Assembly (NCBI RefSeq): GCF_001519075.1
Contig: NZ_KQ954245.1
Span: 310,001-374,000, forward strand
Length of the DNA stretch: 64,000 nt
Direction: 5' to 3'
DNA from: Novosphingobium fuchskuhlense
GTDB lineage: Bacteria; Pseudomonadota; Alphaproteobacteria; Sphingomonadales; Sphingomonadaceae
The stretch's first letter is position 1. Every line of letters begins with the position of its first letter. The notes under the pieces were generated by a model. It had not been told where the DNA came from. It saw nothing but the letters and a program-made list of their open reading frames with translations, and ran no database searches. A program made the translations under genes and the position numbers. Shown piece by piece: positions 54,749-63,803 of this stretch.

Positions 54749-55737
54749 TCCAACTTCGCGGCATCACCAAGCGCTTCGGGGATTATCCTGCGCTGCACGG
54801 CATCGATCTCGATGTCGCGCCGGGCGAGTTCATCGCGCTGCTCGGCCCCTCGGGCTCGGGCAAGACGACGCTTTTGCGCATTATCGCAGGGCTGGAATTC
54901 CAGGATGGCGGCTCCGTTCTGCTTGGCGGCGAGGACGTCTCCTCGCTGCCCGTCGCGCGGCGCCATGTCGGCTTCGTGTTCCAGCACTATGCGTTGTTCC
55001 GCCACATGACCGTGGCCGACAACGTTGCCTTCGGCCTCAGCGTGCGCCGGGGGAAGGACCGCCTGCCCAAGGTCGCCCGCCTTGCCCGTGCCGAGGAGTT
55101 GCTGCGTCTCGTCCAGCTCGAGGGTCTCGGCAGCCGCTATCCCGGCCAGCTCTCCGGCGGGCAGCGCCAGCGCGTCGCGCTCGCCCGCGCGCTGGCCATC
55201 GAGCCGCGCCTGCTGCTGCTCGACGAGCCCTTCGGCGCGCTTGATGCGAAAGTCCGCAAGGACCTGCGCCGCTGGCTGCGGGATCTGCACAAGCAGATGG
55301 GCCTTACCTCGATCTTCGTGACCCACGATCAGGAAGAGGCGCTCGAACTCGCCGACCGGGTCGTCGTGATGAACCAGGGCCGGATCGAGCAGATCGGTGC
55401 GCCCGATGCGGTTTACATGAACCCCGAGACGCCCTTCGTCTCGCACTTCGTGGGCGAGACCAACCGCTTGCCCACAACGAGCGGCGAGATCCATTTCCGC
55501 CCGCACGAGATCACGCTGGCGCCCGATGGGGCCGAGGCGCTCCTGGTCGACAACGTGTTTCGCAAGGGCGCGGTCTGGCGTGCGGAAGGCCTCCTCGCCG
55601 GCAGCGGCCAGTTTGTCGAACTGGATCTGCCGAGCAGCGGCGAGGCACCGCGGCTTGGTGAGACAATCCGCTTCAATCCGCACCGTGCCCGCATGTTCAC
55701 CGCAGATGGAGCTCAGACCCAAGGAGAAAGCCGATGA
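54745..55737 (+). CDS. cysA: Sulfate/thiosulfate ABC transporter ATP-binding protein CysA
   Basis: The 330-residue ATPase has Walker [10 protein letters not shown], the signature [15 protein letters not shown], Walker [13 protein letters not shown] and a His switch in VTHDQ. A C-terminal TOBE-like regulatory region is present. The start is the TTG at 54745, supported by AGGAG at 54733-54737 (7-base spacing) and a TTGA overlap with the cysW end; no ATG occurs near this point. Its own stop overlaps the start of the next small gene (ATGA). Confidence 0.93.
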   Translation: MIQLRGITKRFGDYPALHGIDLDVAPGEFIALLGPSGSGKTTLLRIIAGLEFQDGGSVLLGGEDVSSLPVARRHVGFVFQHYALFRHMTVADNVAFGLSVRRGKDRLPKVARLARAEELLRLVQLEGLGSRYPGQLSGGQRQRVALARALAIEPRLLLLDEPFGALDAKVRKDLRRWLRDLHKQMGLTSIFVTHDQEEALELADRVVVMNQGRIEQIGAPDAVYMNPETPFVSHFVGETNRLPTTSGEIHFRPHEITLAPDGAEALLVDNVFRKGAVWRAEGLLAGSGQFVELDLPSSGEAPRLGETIRFNPHRARMFTADGAQTQGESR

Positions 55738-55904
55738 CCACTCAGTCCGCGCCCAGCGACGCGGAACGTCACCTTGAAGAAAGCCTTGCCAGCGTTCGTG
55801 AAGCGCTGACCGGGCTGCGCTTCGGCACGGTGGCCCTCACCGTGCATGAGGGCCGCGTCGTGCAGATCGACGTGACCGAGAAGAAGCGCCTCAAGCCCAG
55901 CTGA
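55734..55904 (+). CDS. Small YezD-like (DUF2292) protein
   Basis: The 56-residue protein is too small for most gene callers. ATG 55734 overlaps the cysA stop (ATGA) and has AAGGAG 7 bases upstream, a strong start. The C-terminal half, [20 protein letters not shown] followed by VTEKKRLKP, is the DUF2292/YezD pattern (basic tail, GxVxxxVHxGxVxQID). YezD-type proteins occur repeatedly beside sulfur-assimilation genes, and here it is inside the sulfate operon. Function is unknown. Confidence 0.8.
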   Translation: MTTQSAPSDAERHLEESLASVREALTGLRFGTVALTVHEGRVVQIDVTEKKRLKPS

Positions 55905-55985
55905 CCTGACTAAACCCCTAAACCCATCATCACACCGCCTACCGGACCACCGGAGGCATCGTGACCCTGATCCAAAGGATTGACG

Positions 55986-58472
55986 ATGACTTTGCGTGTT
56001 CTCTTCCTCGCGGGGGCGGCGTTTCTGCCGCTAGCCGCCAGCCCGGCCCTTGCTGCCGAAAATCCCGCTGATGCTGCGCCTGCCGAACAGGCCACCTCGG
56101 TCGGCACAGGCCAGTCCGACAACGATACGATCGTGGTCACCGCGCGCCGCCGCGCCGAAACCGCGCAGGACGTGCCGCTCGCCATCTCGGTCGTCGGCGG
56201 CGATCACATCGACGCCACCGGTGCGTTCAATGTCGGCCGCCTCCAGCAGCTCACGCCGACGCTGCAGTTCACCTCGTCCAATCCGCGCAACACTGCGGTC
56301 AACATCCGCGGCCTCGGCGCGCCGCTCGGCCTCACCAACGATGGCATCGAGCAGGGCGTGGGCATCTACGTCGACGATGTCTTCTTCGCGCGCGTCGCCT
56401 CCTCGACCTTCGATTTCCTCGATGTGAAGCAGATCGAAGTGCTGCGCGGGCCGCAGGGCACGCTCTATGGCAAGAACACCACCGCCGGTGCGATCAACAT
56501 CACCAGCCGCCAGCCGACCTTCGAACCCGAGGGCCGCTTCGAGATCAGCGCCGGGAACCTCGGCTTCACGCAGGCCAAGGCCGCCGTCTCGGGCCCGATT
56601 TCCGATACGCTGGCGGTGCGTCTGGCAGGTTCACTCACCCGCCGCGACGGCACGATCTACAACGTGACGAGTGGCAAGTGGGTCAATTCGCAGGACAACC
56701 TCGGCCTGCGGGGCCAGCTCCTGTGGAAGCCCGCCAATGGCTTCGAGATCACGCTGGCGGGCGACTACAGCCACCAGGACCCCACCTGCTGCACCCAGGT
56801 CTATGTGCGCACCGGGGCGACGCAGCGTCCGCTGAACCGCCAGTACGCCGCGCTGGCGGCCGCGCAGAACTATGCCGTGCCCAGCACCAATCCGTTCGAC
56901 CGCGTGACCGACGTCGACACACCGCTGCGCGCCAAAAACGACATCGGCGGCGCCTCGGTGCGCGCAAAGATCGATACCGGCATCGGCACGGTGACCTCGG
57001 TCACCGCATGGCGCTTCTGGTCGTGGGACCCTTCGAACGACCGCGACTTCCTCGGCCTGCCGATCACTGCCAAGTCGAACAACCCTTCGCATCAGGACCA
57101 GTATTCGCAGGAACTGCGCCTTTCGGGCGAAACCGGCAAGCTGGGCTATACGCTGGGGGCATTCGGTTTCTACCAGAAGATCCGCACGAATGGCATCCAG
57201 CAGCAGGGTGCTGCCGCCAGCAAGTGGCTGATCAACCCGACCAACGCGCTGTCGAACGATCCCACCGTGCTGGATGGCCTCACGGCCAGAAACACCATCA
57301 ACTTCAAGAACACCAGCGCTGCGATCTTCGGCAAGTTCATCTACAAGCTGACAAATGCCTTCTCCCTCCAGCCGGGCTTCCGCCTCAATTACGACAAGAA
57401 GGAAGGCAGCTACAATTCGGTGGTGACGGACGGCGCGGGCAACCTCGTTGTGTTCAAGACCGATGCGGCGGGTAAGAGCCTCAACTCGAAGGTCGAGGCG
57501 GCGCAGCTTGCCGTGCTCGCCCCGCAGTCGTTCCTCGCCAACTTCAGCGACTGGAACTTCTCGGGTGACGTGACGGCGGCACTGGATGTCACCCGCGACA
57601 TCCACCTCTATGCAACCTATGCAAAGAGCTTCAAGACCGGCGGCATCAACCTCAACGGCGTCCCTGCCGATGCGGTGACAGGCGTGCCGCTGCTCGAACT
57701 CGCCACGATCAAGCCGGAATCGGTCAACCACTTCGAAGTGGGCATCAAGACGCAGTTCCTGAACCGCAAGGCGACCTTCAACCTCACCGCGTTCCGCACC
57801 GAGGTGAAGAACTACCAGACGCAGGTTTCGAACTTCGCGGTCGGCAACATTCGCGGCTATCTCGCCAATGCCGACAAGGCCCGGTCGCAGGGCGTGGAAT
57901 TCGATGCCTCGTTCCGGCCCAGCGATCGCTTCAACATCTACGGCAACGGCGCCTACACGGATGCCAAGTTCGTCTCGTTCAGCAATGCCCCCTGTCCGCC
58001 GGAGCTTTCGGGCGGCAAGGCGCAGCCGCTCGATGCGAACGGTGTGCCCACCGCGCCGGCGGATCTGCCCGGAACGCCGGGCGGCATCAGCCCCGCGCAG
58101 TGCGACATTTCGGGTTCGCGCCTGCCGGGTGTCTCGAAGTGGGCGTTCTCTTATGGCGCGGAAGGCAACGTGCCGGTCAAGCTCTTCGGCAAGGACGGCC
58201 AGATCTATCTCGGCGTCGATGGCAGCTATCGTTCGGACTGGTCGTCCAACGCCAGCCCCTCGGCCTATACCAATGTCGACGGGTATGCGCTGACCAACTT
58301 CCGCCTCGGTTTCCGTGCCGAGGGCCGGCTCGATATCTATGGCTGGGTGCGCAACGCCTTCGACACCCAGTACTTCGATCAGTTGGCCGTCGCCTCGGGC
58401 AACACCGGCCTGATCGTCGGCAATCTCGGCGATCCGCGCACGTTTGGCGGCACCGTCAAGCTCACCTTCTGA
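55986..58472 (+). CDS. TonB-dependent outer-membrane receptor linked to sulfate operon
   Basis: The 828-residue receptor has a signal peptide (MTLRVLFLAGAAFLPLAASP, cleaved near ALAAE), a TonB-box-like DTIVVTARRRAETAQDVPLAIS, the plug motif IEVLRGPQGTLYGKNTTAGAINI, and a long barrel. It ends GGTVKLTF, the normal aromatic terminus. ATG 55986 follows AAAGGA by 6 bases; TTG 55980 is less likely. It follows cysA and YezD on the same strand after 81 bases, so it may take up an organosulfur compound such as a sulfonate or sulfate ester across the outer membrane. That substrate is inferred from position only. Confidence 0.92.
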   Translation: MTLRVLFLAGAAFLPLAASPALAAENPADAAPAEQATSVGTGQSDNDTIVVTARRRAETAQDVPLAISVVGGDHIDATGAFNVGRLQQLTPTLQFTSSNPRNTAVNIRGLGAPLGLTNDGIEQGVGIYVDDVFFARVASSTFDFLDVKQIEVLRGPQGTLYGKNTTAGAINITSRQPTFEPEGRFEISAGNLGFTQAKAAVSGPISDTLAVRLAGSLTRRDGTIYNVTSGKWVNSQDNLGLRGQLLWKPANGFEITLAGDYSHQDPTCCTQVYVRTGATQRPLNRQYAALAAAQNYAVPSTNPFDRVTDVDTPLRAKNDIGGASVRAKIDTGIGTVTSVTAWRFWSWDPSNDRDFLGLPITAKSNNPSHQDQYSQELRLSGETGKLGYTLGAFGFYQKIRTNGIQQQGAAASKWLINPTNALSNDPTVLDGLTARNTINFKNTSAAIFGKFIYKLTNAFSLQPGFRLNYDKKEGSYNSVVTDGAGNLVVFKTDAAGKSLNSKVEAAQLAVLAPQSFLANFSDWNFSGDVTAALDVTRDIHLYATYAKSFKTGGINLNGVPADAVTGVPLLELATIKPESVNHFEVGIKTQFLNRKATFNLTAFRTEVKNYQTQVSNFAVGNIRGYLANADKARSQGVEFDASFRPSDRFNIYGNGAYTDAKFVSFSNAPCPPELSGGKAQPLDANGVPTAPADLPGTPGGISPAQCDISGSRLPGVSKWAFSYGAEGNVPVKLFGKDGQIYLGVDGSYRSDWSSNASPSAYTNVDGYALTNFRLGFRAEGRLDIYGWVRNAFDTQYFDQLAVASGNTGLIVGNLGDPRTFGGTVKLTF

Positions 58473-58490
58473 AGGGTGACACGCGGTCAG

Positions 58491-58537
58491 GGAGGGCAGG
58501 GGACCCATGGTCGATGACTGTGGGTTCCCGGCCCTCC
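58491..58537. terminator. Hairpin between TonB receptor and convergent RTX gene
   Basis: A 17-base stem (58491-58507 with 58521-58537; left arm starts GGAGGGCAGG, right arm starts TGGGTTCCC) has one G-U pair and one A-G mismatch and a 13-base loop. It sits 18 bases after the receptor stop and 22 bases before the end of the convergent RTX gene. It probably serves as a bidirectional terminator. Confidence 0.6.
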
Positions 58538-58559
58538 TCAACCGCCCGCCCTCACCGGG

Positions 58560-59867
58560 TCACAGCACGAAATCGCCGGCGTGCACGTTGATATGGCCGG
58601 TAAGCACGATGCGGAAATCGGCGTTCCCGTCGCCGTCGGTATCCCCCAGCAGCGACGTCGCGGTGGCGCCGAACACCAGCCGCAGTTCCCCCGCGATCTG
58701 ATGGAAATGGTCGAGGCCGATGAAGGTGAAGGCCTGATCGCCGCCCACCAGCCGGTTCGCGTCCACCTCGGAAAGGTCGATCCGGTCGCCTTGCCGGGGC
58801 CGCATGTCGGTGATGACATCGCCGCGGGCGAGCGTCTTGCCGCCGAAATCGCCCTCGCCGAAGACGAACGTATCGCGCCCGGGCCCGCCGGTGCAGACAT
58901 CGCGGCCCGATCCTCCGATCAGCGTATCGCCGCCTTCGCCGCCGCGCAGTGTGTCCGCGCCGGATCTGCCGCTCAGGGTATCGGCGCCGCCAAGACCGTC
59001 GATCCGGTTGTCCGCGGCATTCCCGCCAATCCAGTCCCCGCCGAGGGCCGACCCGATCACCGCCTCGAAGCCGAGGTATGTGTTGCCGTGGAGGACCCCG
59101 CCGGCGGGCCGGCTGAGATCAAGCGCCAGAATGACCGAGCCGCCGTGCGAGAAGTCGAGCGTGTCATAGCCCTCGCCGCCGGTAACGCGGTAGGTCGTTT
59201 GCCCTGCGATCAGCAGATCGTCGCCGTCGCCCAGGGTGATGGGGCCTCTGATTTCGCCATCCCGGTTGTCCAGGATGTCGCTTCCCGCTCCCAGCCGCAC
59301 CGCGCCGATGATCGCGCCCCGGTTGGTCATCACGTCCGCCGCATCGGTCAGCTGCACGAGGCCGTTGATGGCTCCGGCATTGACCAGCGTTGCCGCATCA
59401 CCCGTCACGACAAGCGCCTCGCCATGGGGCCTCGCCGCAGTGATCGAGCCGCTGTTGTCGAGCGAGAAGCCCTCGCTGGTCGCGGTGATGATGGCGCCCT
59501 GGATCGATCCCGGGTTTTCCAGCGCGGCACTCGCCACGGGCCGGTCAACACCGATGAGTATGGCCTTGCCCGGTGCGAGGATCGAGCCGTGGTTTTCCAG
59601 CCGCACGCGGCCTGCGGCAAAGCGCACGGCCGTATCGGAAGCGGAGAGCTGCCCGCCCCGGGCGATCACCAGCGATTGGGCATCACCGCTGCCCCCGTCC
59701 AGCAGCACCGCCCCGCTTTCGCCGCGGATGAGACCTGCCACCGTGATCGTGTGGCCTGAGCCCAGCGCGCTTACGGCGAGCCCGTCGCTCGACGTGATCA
59801 GGATGCCTTCCGGCACAAGGAGATCATCGCCGGTGCCAAAGCTGTTCTCTGCAATCACAAGCGACAT
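58560..59867 (-). CDS. RTX (calcium-binding) protein, type I secretion type
   Basis: The 435-residue protein has an N-terminal half of repeated beta-strand units (VENxGxIxG-like, e.g. LVNAGAINGLVQLTDAADVMTN) that look like a right-handed beta-helix. A short RTX block follows (GGADTLSGRSGADTLRGGEGGDTLIGGSG). A C-terminal domain resembles that of the M10 metalloprotease at 5158: FGGKTLARGDVITDM, DGDGNADFRIVLTG and the ending HAGDFVL. There is no protease motif or signal peptide, so it should leave by the type I route. ATG 59867 has AGGA upstream. Role unknown; adhesin or matrix protein is possible. Confidence 0.82.
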   Translation of the reverse strand: MSLVIAENSFGTGDDLLVPEGILITSSDGLAVSALGSGHTITVAGLIRGESGAVLLDGGSGDAQSLVIARGGQLSASDTAVRFAAGRVRLENHGSILAPGKAILIGVDRPVASAALENPGSIQGAIITATSEGFSLDNSGSITAARPHGEALVVTGDAATLVNAGAINGLVQLTDAADVMTNRGAIIGAVRLGAGSDILDNRDGEIRGPITLGDGDDLLIAGQTTYRVTGGEGYDTLDFSHGGSVILALDLSRPAGGVLHGNTYLGFEAVIGSALGGDWIGGNAADNRIDGLGGADTLSGRSGADTLRGGEGGDTLIGGSGRDVCTGGPGRDTFVFGEGDFGGKTLARGDVITDMRPRQGDRIDLSEVDANRLVGGDQAFTFIGLDHFHQIAGELRLVFGATATSLLGDTDGDGNADFRIVLTGHINVHAGDFVL

Positions 59868-60025
59868 GGCCGATGTCCTGACACGTTCTGTGGAGAGCAG
59901 ACCGCCCTGCGCGCGGTGTCCGGTGGACGAATCGCGTGCACTCGAGGTCCGGCGGGCGATTTGCCGCGCCGCTGCCATGCTGGCAAACGGCGCCCGGCCT
60001 TCGTCACATCATGGTGAAAGCGGCT

Positions 60026-60862
60026 CTAGCGGTTGCCGTCGATGAAGTCCCCGAGCACGCCCAGAGCCGATCCCTCGCCGCGGTTGCTGCCGCCTGCGGG
60101 CATCGCGGCCGCCACCACCCGGCCGGCAAGCCGCGCGAAGGGGAGCGACTGGATCCACACCTTGCCGGGTCCGGTGAGCCGCGCGAAAAACAGGCCCTCG
60201 CCGCCGAACAGCACGCTTTTCACGCCGCCGGCGGCGATCAGATCGAAGTTTACCGAAGGGGTGTAGGCGGCAAGGCAGCCGGTATCGACATGGAGTTCCT
60301 CGCCGGGTGCGAGTTCCCGTTCGACCAGCGTGCCGCCCATCTGCACGAAGACCCAGCCGTCGCCTTCCAGCTTCTGCATGATGAAGCCTTCGCCGCCGAA
60401 CAGGCCGGTCATGATCCGGCGCTGGAAGGCGATGCCGATGCTCACGCCGCGCGCCGCGGCGAGAAAACTCTCCTTCTGGCAGATCAGGGTGCCTCCGAGA
60501 TCGGAGAGCTTGAGCGGCAGGATCGTGCCCGGAACAGGCGCTGCAAAGGCGACGCGGGCCTTGCCGATGCCGCGATGGGTGAAGACCGTGGTAAACAGGC
60601 TTGCGCCCGTCACCAGCCGCTTGCCCGCACCGAGCAGCTTGCCCATGAAGCTGTTGTCGCCCGCTTCGCTGCCGTCACCGAACACCGTCGTCATCTCGAT
60701 GGTGCCGTCCTTCCACACGAAGGCACCCGCTTCGGCTACCGCGCTTTCTCCCGGATCGAGCTCGATCTCGACGAACTGGAGTTCGTGGCCCTTGATCTCG
60801 AAATCGATATCGTCGGCAATGCCGGCGCTGCGCATGTGGCGCCAGGGGTTGTTCGATGCCAT
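60026..60862 (-). CDS. AIM24/TIGR00266 family protein
   Basis: The 278-residue protein reads DIDFEIKGHELQFVEIELDPGESAVAEAGAFVWKDGTIEMTT, then GGLFGGEGFIMQKLEGDGWVFVQMGGTLVEREL and GLFFARLTGPGKVWIQSLPF. These repeated glycine-rich beta segments define the TIGR00266/AIM24 family, a beta-barrel fold of unknown function. It stands between the RTX gene and the GGDEF-EAL gene on the same strand; the 158 bases downstream (59868-60025) hold no gene that I can see. Confidence 0.88.
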   Translation of the reverse strand: MASNNPWRHMRSAGIADDIDFEIKGHELQFVEIELDPGESAVAEAGAFVWKDGTIEMTTVFGDGSEAGDNSFMGKLLGAGKRLVTGASLFTTVFTHRGIGKARVAFAAPVPGTILPLKLSDLGGTLICQKESFLAAARGVSIGIAFQRRIMTGLFGGEGFIMQKLEGDGWVFVQMGGTLVERELAPGEELHVDTGCLAAYTPSVNFDLIAAGGVKSVLFGGEGLFFARLTGPGKVWIQSLPFARLAGRVVAAAMPAGGSNRGEGSALGVLGDFIDGNR

Positions 60863-60933
60863 GTCGGGCTCCTTGCTGAAGCGGGGTTAGCGTGGTTGCA
60901 CCATAGCCGCTCCCGCTCTCCGCACAGCAGACT

Positions 60934-62958
60934 TTATGCCCCGGTCCGGTCGCTTTCAGGCAGCACAAGGGCAAAGGCGCTTGCTTCATCAAGCGGGCGG
61001 CCAAGGTGAAAGCCCTGGCCATAGGCGCAGCCCATCTCGCGCAGCAATGCGCCTTGCTCCATCGTCTCGATCCCTTCTGCCACGACCGAAAGGTTGAGAT
61101 TGCTGGCAAGGTCGAGAATGGCGCGAATGATCTTGCGGCTCTTGGGATCGTCCATCGAGGCGATGAACGAGCGGTCGATCTTGAGCGTGTCGAACGGCAG
61201 ATTCTGCAAGTAGCTGAGTGAGGAATAGCCGGTGCCGAAGTCGTCGAGGCTGGTCTTCACGCCCCAGCTGCGCACCTGCTCCAGAACCTGCCGGGTCTGG
61301 TCCGGGTCGATGATCGCGACGCCCTCGGTCACTTCGAGCCGCACCAGTTCGGGCAGCACACCGGTCTCCAGAAGCACGCGCTGGACGTGCGCGGAAAACG
61401 TCGGCTGCAGAAACTGTTGCGGCGCGATGTTGATGCTGATGTAGGGCAGTTTGCTTGCGGCCAGCCCGCGGGCGGTCAGGCGCTTGTGCAGGCGGGCTGT
61501 CGCGTTGCAGGCCTGGCGCAGCACCCAGTCGCCGATGAACACGATGAGGCCGCCCGCCTCTGCTGCCGGAATGAAGCCTCCGGGCTCGACCAGCCCGCTC
61601 CGGGGATGGTTCCAGCGGATCAGCGCCTCGAAGCCGCGCAACTGCCGATCCTCGCCGAGCGCGAAGATCGGCTGGTAGAACAGGGTGAACTGCTTTTCGC
61701 GGATCGCGTCGCGCAGTTCGTTTTCCAGCGCCATGCGGTAGCGCCGTTCGTTGCCAAGGCTTTCGGAGAAGGTGACGACGCCGCCATGCCCGCCGGACTT
61801 GGCCTCGTACATCGCCAGGTCGGCATCCTGCCGCAGCTGTTCGACCGTGGTGTAGCCGGGTCCGCTATGCGCGATTCCGATCGAGAGACCGACATTGACA
61901 AGTTCCTCATCGATCCTGATCGGCGCCTTCAGCGTGTCGATCAACGCACCGGCCAGATCCATCGCGGGAGCGGGGCCGCGAACGCCGTCCAGCACCACGA
62001 CGAACTCGTCACCGCCGACCCTCGCCAGCGTGCCGTGCCAGCCCGTCGGACTGGTCCTGCGCTGATTGTCCATGCTCGCCGTCAGCGCCTGATCGAAGCG
62101 GCGTGCGGTCTCGATCAGCACGATATCGCCGGCGTGATGGCCATACTTGTCGTTGATCGCCTTGAACCCGTCGAGATCGATGACCATCACCGCAAGGCCC
62201 GAACGGCTTTCCGGCAGCCGGTCGAACGCGGCGCGCGAGCGCTCGTCGAGCAGGGTGCGGTTGGGCAGCCCGGTCATCGAATCGTGCAGCGCGTCATGCA
62301 GCAGCGCGGCGCGGGCGCGCTCGCGCTCGATCACCCGCGCCAGCTGCGTCGAGGCCTGCGTCACCGTCAGCAGGATCGCATCCTTGTCGATCATGGCCGT
62401 GCGCGCGAAGAACTCGAGCACGCAGACGATCTCGTCGGCGATCATCACCGGAAAGCCGCAGGCCGAGCGGATGCCGCACGAGGCGGCGGCGACCCTGCGG
62501 CAGAAGCTGGTGGCCAACTCCCCCTCGTCGATCCAGTGCGGGTGGGAATCGCGCAGCACCCGACCCGGCAGGCCTTCGCCGCTATGGAACGTCCGTTCGC
62601 GCGTTGCCTCCACCAGCGGGAACAGCCGTGCCGGTTCGGCGGTATACCAGGCATCGCAAGAGACTGCCCGGGCCTCTCCTTCCACACGGTAGGCCGTGCC
62701 GAAGGCCCAGTTCATGTGCTCGCAGATCTCCTTGAGCACTTCGCCGATGGCCTCGCTGAAATTGTTCGAGCGGTTGGCGCAATCGGTGATCCGTTGCAGC
62801 AGCGCGAGCCGGACCTGGCTTTCATAGAGTTCGCGCAGGCCCCGTTCGGCAATCGCCTCTGCCTGCAGGCGCCCTTCGCGCTCGCGCTGGACAAGCCGCT
62901 CAAGCCGCTCGACCGTCGCGGCAGCATCCGGGGTGAGGGGAAGCGCTTCCGCTTTCAC
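60934..62958 (-). CDS. GAF-GGDEF-EAL cyclic-di-GMP enzyme, H-NOX partner
   Basis: About 674 residues: a short coiled-coil lead (ERLERLVQREREGRLQAEAIAERG), a GAF-like sensor, then a GGDEF domain with intact RVGGDEFVVVLDG. The EAL domain is intact, with GFEALIRWNHP, ISINIAPQQF, LEVTEGVAI, LDDFGTGYSS, KIDRSFI and VVAEGIE. All metal and catalytic residues appear present, so both synthesis and breakdown of c-di-GMP are possible. I take the GTG at 62958, 10 bases after the H-NOX stop, because the open frame upstream lies inside the H-NOX gene; the exact start is uncertain. Activity is probably set by the H-NOX partner. Confidence 0.88.
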   Translation of the reverse strand: MKAEALPLTPDAAATVERLERLVQREREGRLQAEAIAERGLRELYESQVRLALLQRITDCANRSNNFSEAIGEVLKEICEHMNWAFGTAYRVEGEARAVSCDAWYTAEPARLFPLVEATRERTFHSGEGLPGRVLRDSHPHWIDEGELATSFCRRVAAASCGIRSACGFPVMIADEIVCVLEFFARTAMIDKDAILLTVTQASTQLARVIERERARAALLHDALHDSMTGLPNRTLLDERSRAAFDRLPESRSGLAVMVIDLDGFKAINDKYGHHAGDIVLIETARRFDQALTASMDNQRRTSPTGWHGTLARVGGDEFVVVLDGVRGPAPAMDLAGALIDTLKAPIRIDEELVNVGLSIGIAHSGPGYTTVEQLRQDADLAMYEAKSGGHGGVVTFSESLGNERRYRMALENELRDAIREKQFTLFYQPIFALGEDRQLRGFEALIRWNHPRSGLVEPGGFIPAAEAGGLIVFIGDWVLRQACNATARLHKRLTARGLAASKLPYISINIAPQQFLQPTFSAHVQRVLLETGVLPELVRLEVTEGVAIIDPDQTRQVLEQVRSWGVKTSLDDFGTGYSSLSYLQNLPFDTLKIDRSFIASMDDPKSRKIIRAILDLASNLNLSVVAEGIETMEQGALLREMGCAYGQGFHLGRPLDEASAFALVLPESDRTGA

Positions 62959-62968
62959 CGCCGCGGGC

Positions 62969-63508
62969 TCAATGCGACCAGTCGAGGGCGATACGGCAGA
63001 CCGGATGGCCTTCGAGCATACAGGAGAGGTGCTCGATCTCCACGCGATTCCCGTAGTGGTCCGCCGCGCCTTCGATGAAGCCGTGGGCCAGCCGGCACAT
63101 CCGCCGCGGTGACTGGTAGGCCAGCCCGGTGCGCCCGTCCTCGAGATCGTGGAAATGGAAATGCGGACAACCTGCTCCGGCATAGAGCTTGCGCACTTCG
63201 GGATGGATGATGTCGTTGATGCTCGCCACGAACGATTGCGCGGTCTTGTGCGGCGAAAAGAACAGCTCATAGCGTTCGTGGAGCAAGGGAATGGCGCTCC
63301 GCCCGAACCAGCGCAGCACCTCGCCGGGCGTGATCCCCAGCGCAGTCGAGGCGGCATCGACCAGCCGGATCACTTCGCTGTCGGGATAGCTGCCGAGCGA
63401 GGTATAGGAGCCTTCCAGTCCTGCCAGTTCCAGCAGGCTGTCCCATGCCAGCAGCCCATGCTCGCGCACCACCGCATCTTCGAGCAGGTTGAAAACGACG
63501 CCTTTCAT
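62969..63508 (-). CDS. H-NOX haem NO/O2-binding sensor
   Basis: The 179-residue protein begins MKGVVFNLLEDAVVREHG, the family opening. The proximal haem-ligating His is in INDIIHPEVRKLY (H102), and the haem-propionate motif YxSxR is YQSPR (Y131, S133, R135). It should bind haem and sense nitric oxide, and in some lineages O2. It lies immediately upstream of the GGDEF-EAL gene on the same strand, the classical H-NOX/c-di-GMP pairing. ATG 63508 gives the family N-terminus; GTG 63520 would add four residues. The distal pocket cannot be judged for O2 selectivity by eye. Confidence 0.92.
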   Translation of the reverse strand: MKGVVFNLLEDAVVREHGLLAWDSLLELAGLEGSYTSLGSYPDSEVIRLVDAASTALGITPGEVLRWFGRSAIPLLHERYELFFSPHKTAQSFVASINDIIHPEVRKLYAGAGCPHFHFHDLEDGRTGLAYQSPRRMCRLAHGFIEGAADHYGNRVEIEHLSCMLEGHPVCRIALDWSH

Positions 63509-63665
63509 GGCCGACTGCACTTTCCGCAGGAATTGTCTGGAGGTGCTTTGCCACCGCGCTTCTGCGTGCCGCGTGAAACAGGCTATCGGGCCCTTTGCCT
63601 ATTGCGAAGCAGGCGGCCGGTAACCATGTCCGGGACGGGCCGGGCAGGTGTCCTCATGCCGGCGC

Positions 63666-63704
63666 GATTGATCGATCCAGTCAATCAATCTGGTCAGGAT
63701 TGAT
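63666..63704. promoter_or_regulatory. Three GATTGAT heptamers upstream of ahpC
   Basis: GATTGAT occurs at 63666-63672 and again at 63698-63704, with the inverted copy ATCAATC at 63684-63690 between them. The array is 100 bases before the ahpC start, in the 295-base gap to the divergent H-NOX gene, the rest of which holds nothing else that I recognise. Repeated, mixed-orientation motifs suggest an operator for a peroxide or NO responsive regulator, or a promoter-upstream element serving either gene. Confidence 0.5.
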
Positions 63705-63803
63705 CATTAGCGGCGTGCCTCGATCCGGGTTAGAGCGATCCTGCCCAAGCGGCCCCCCTTTCAGACGGACCATCCCGGTCCGCGCATTCAAGGAAGCGAT
63801 CCG

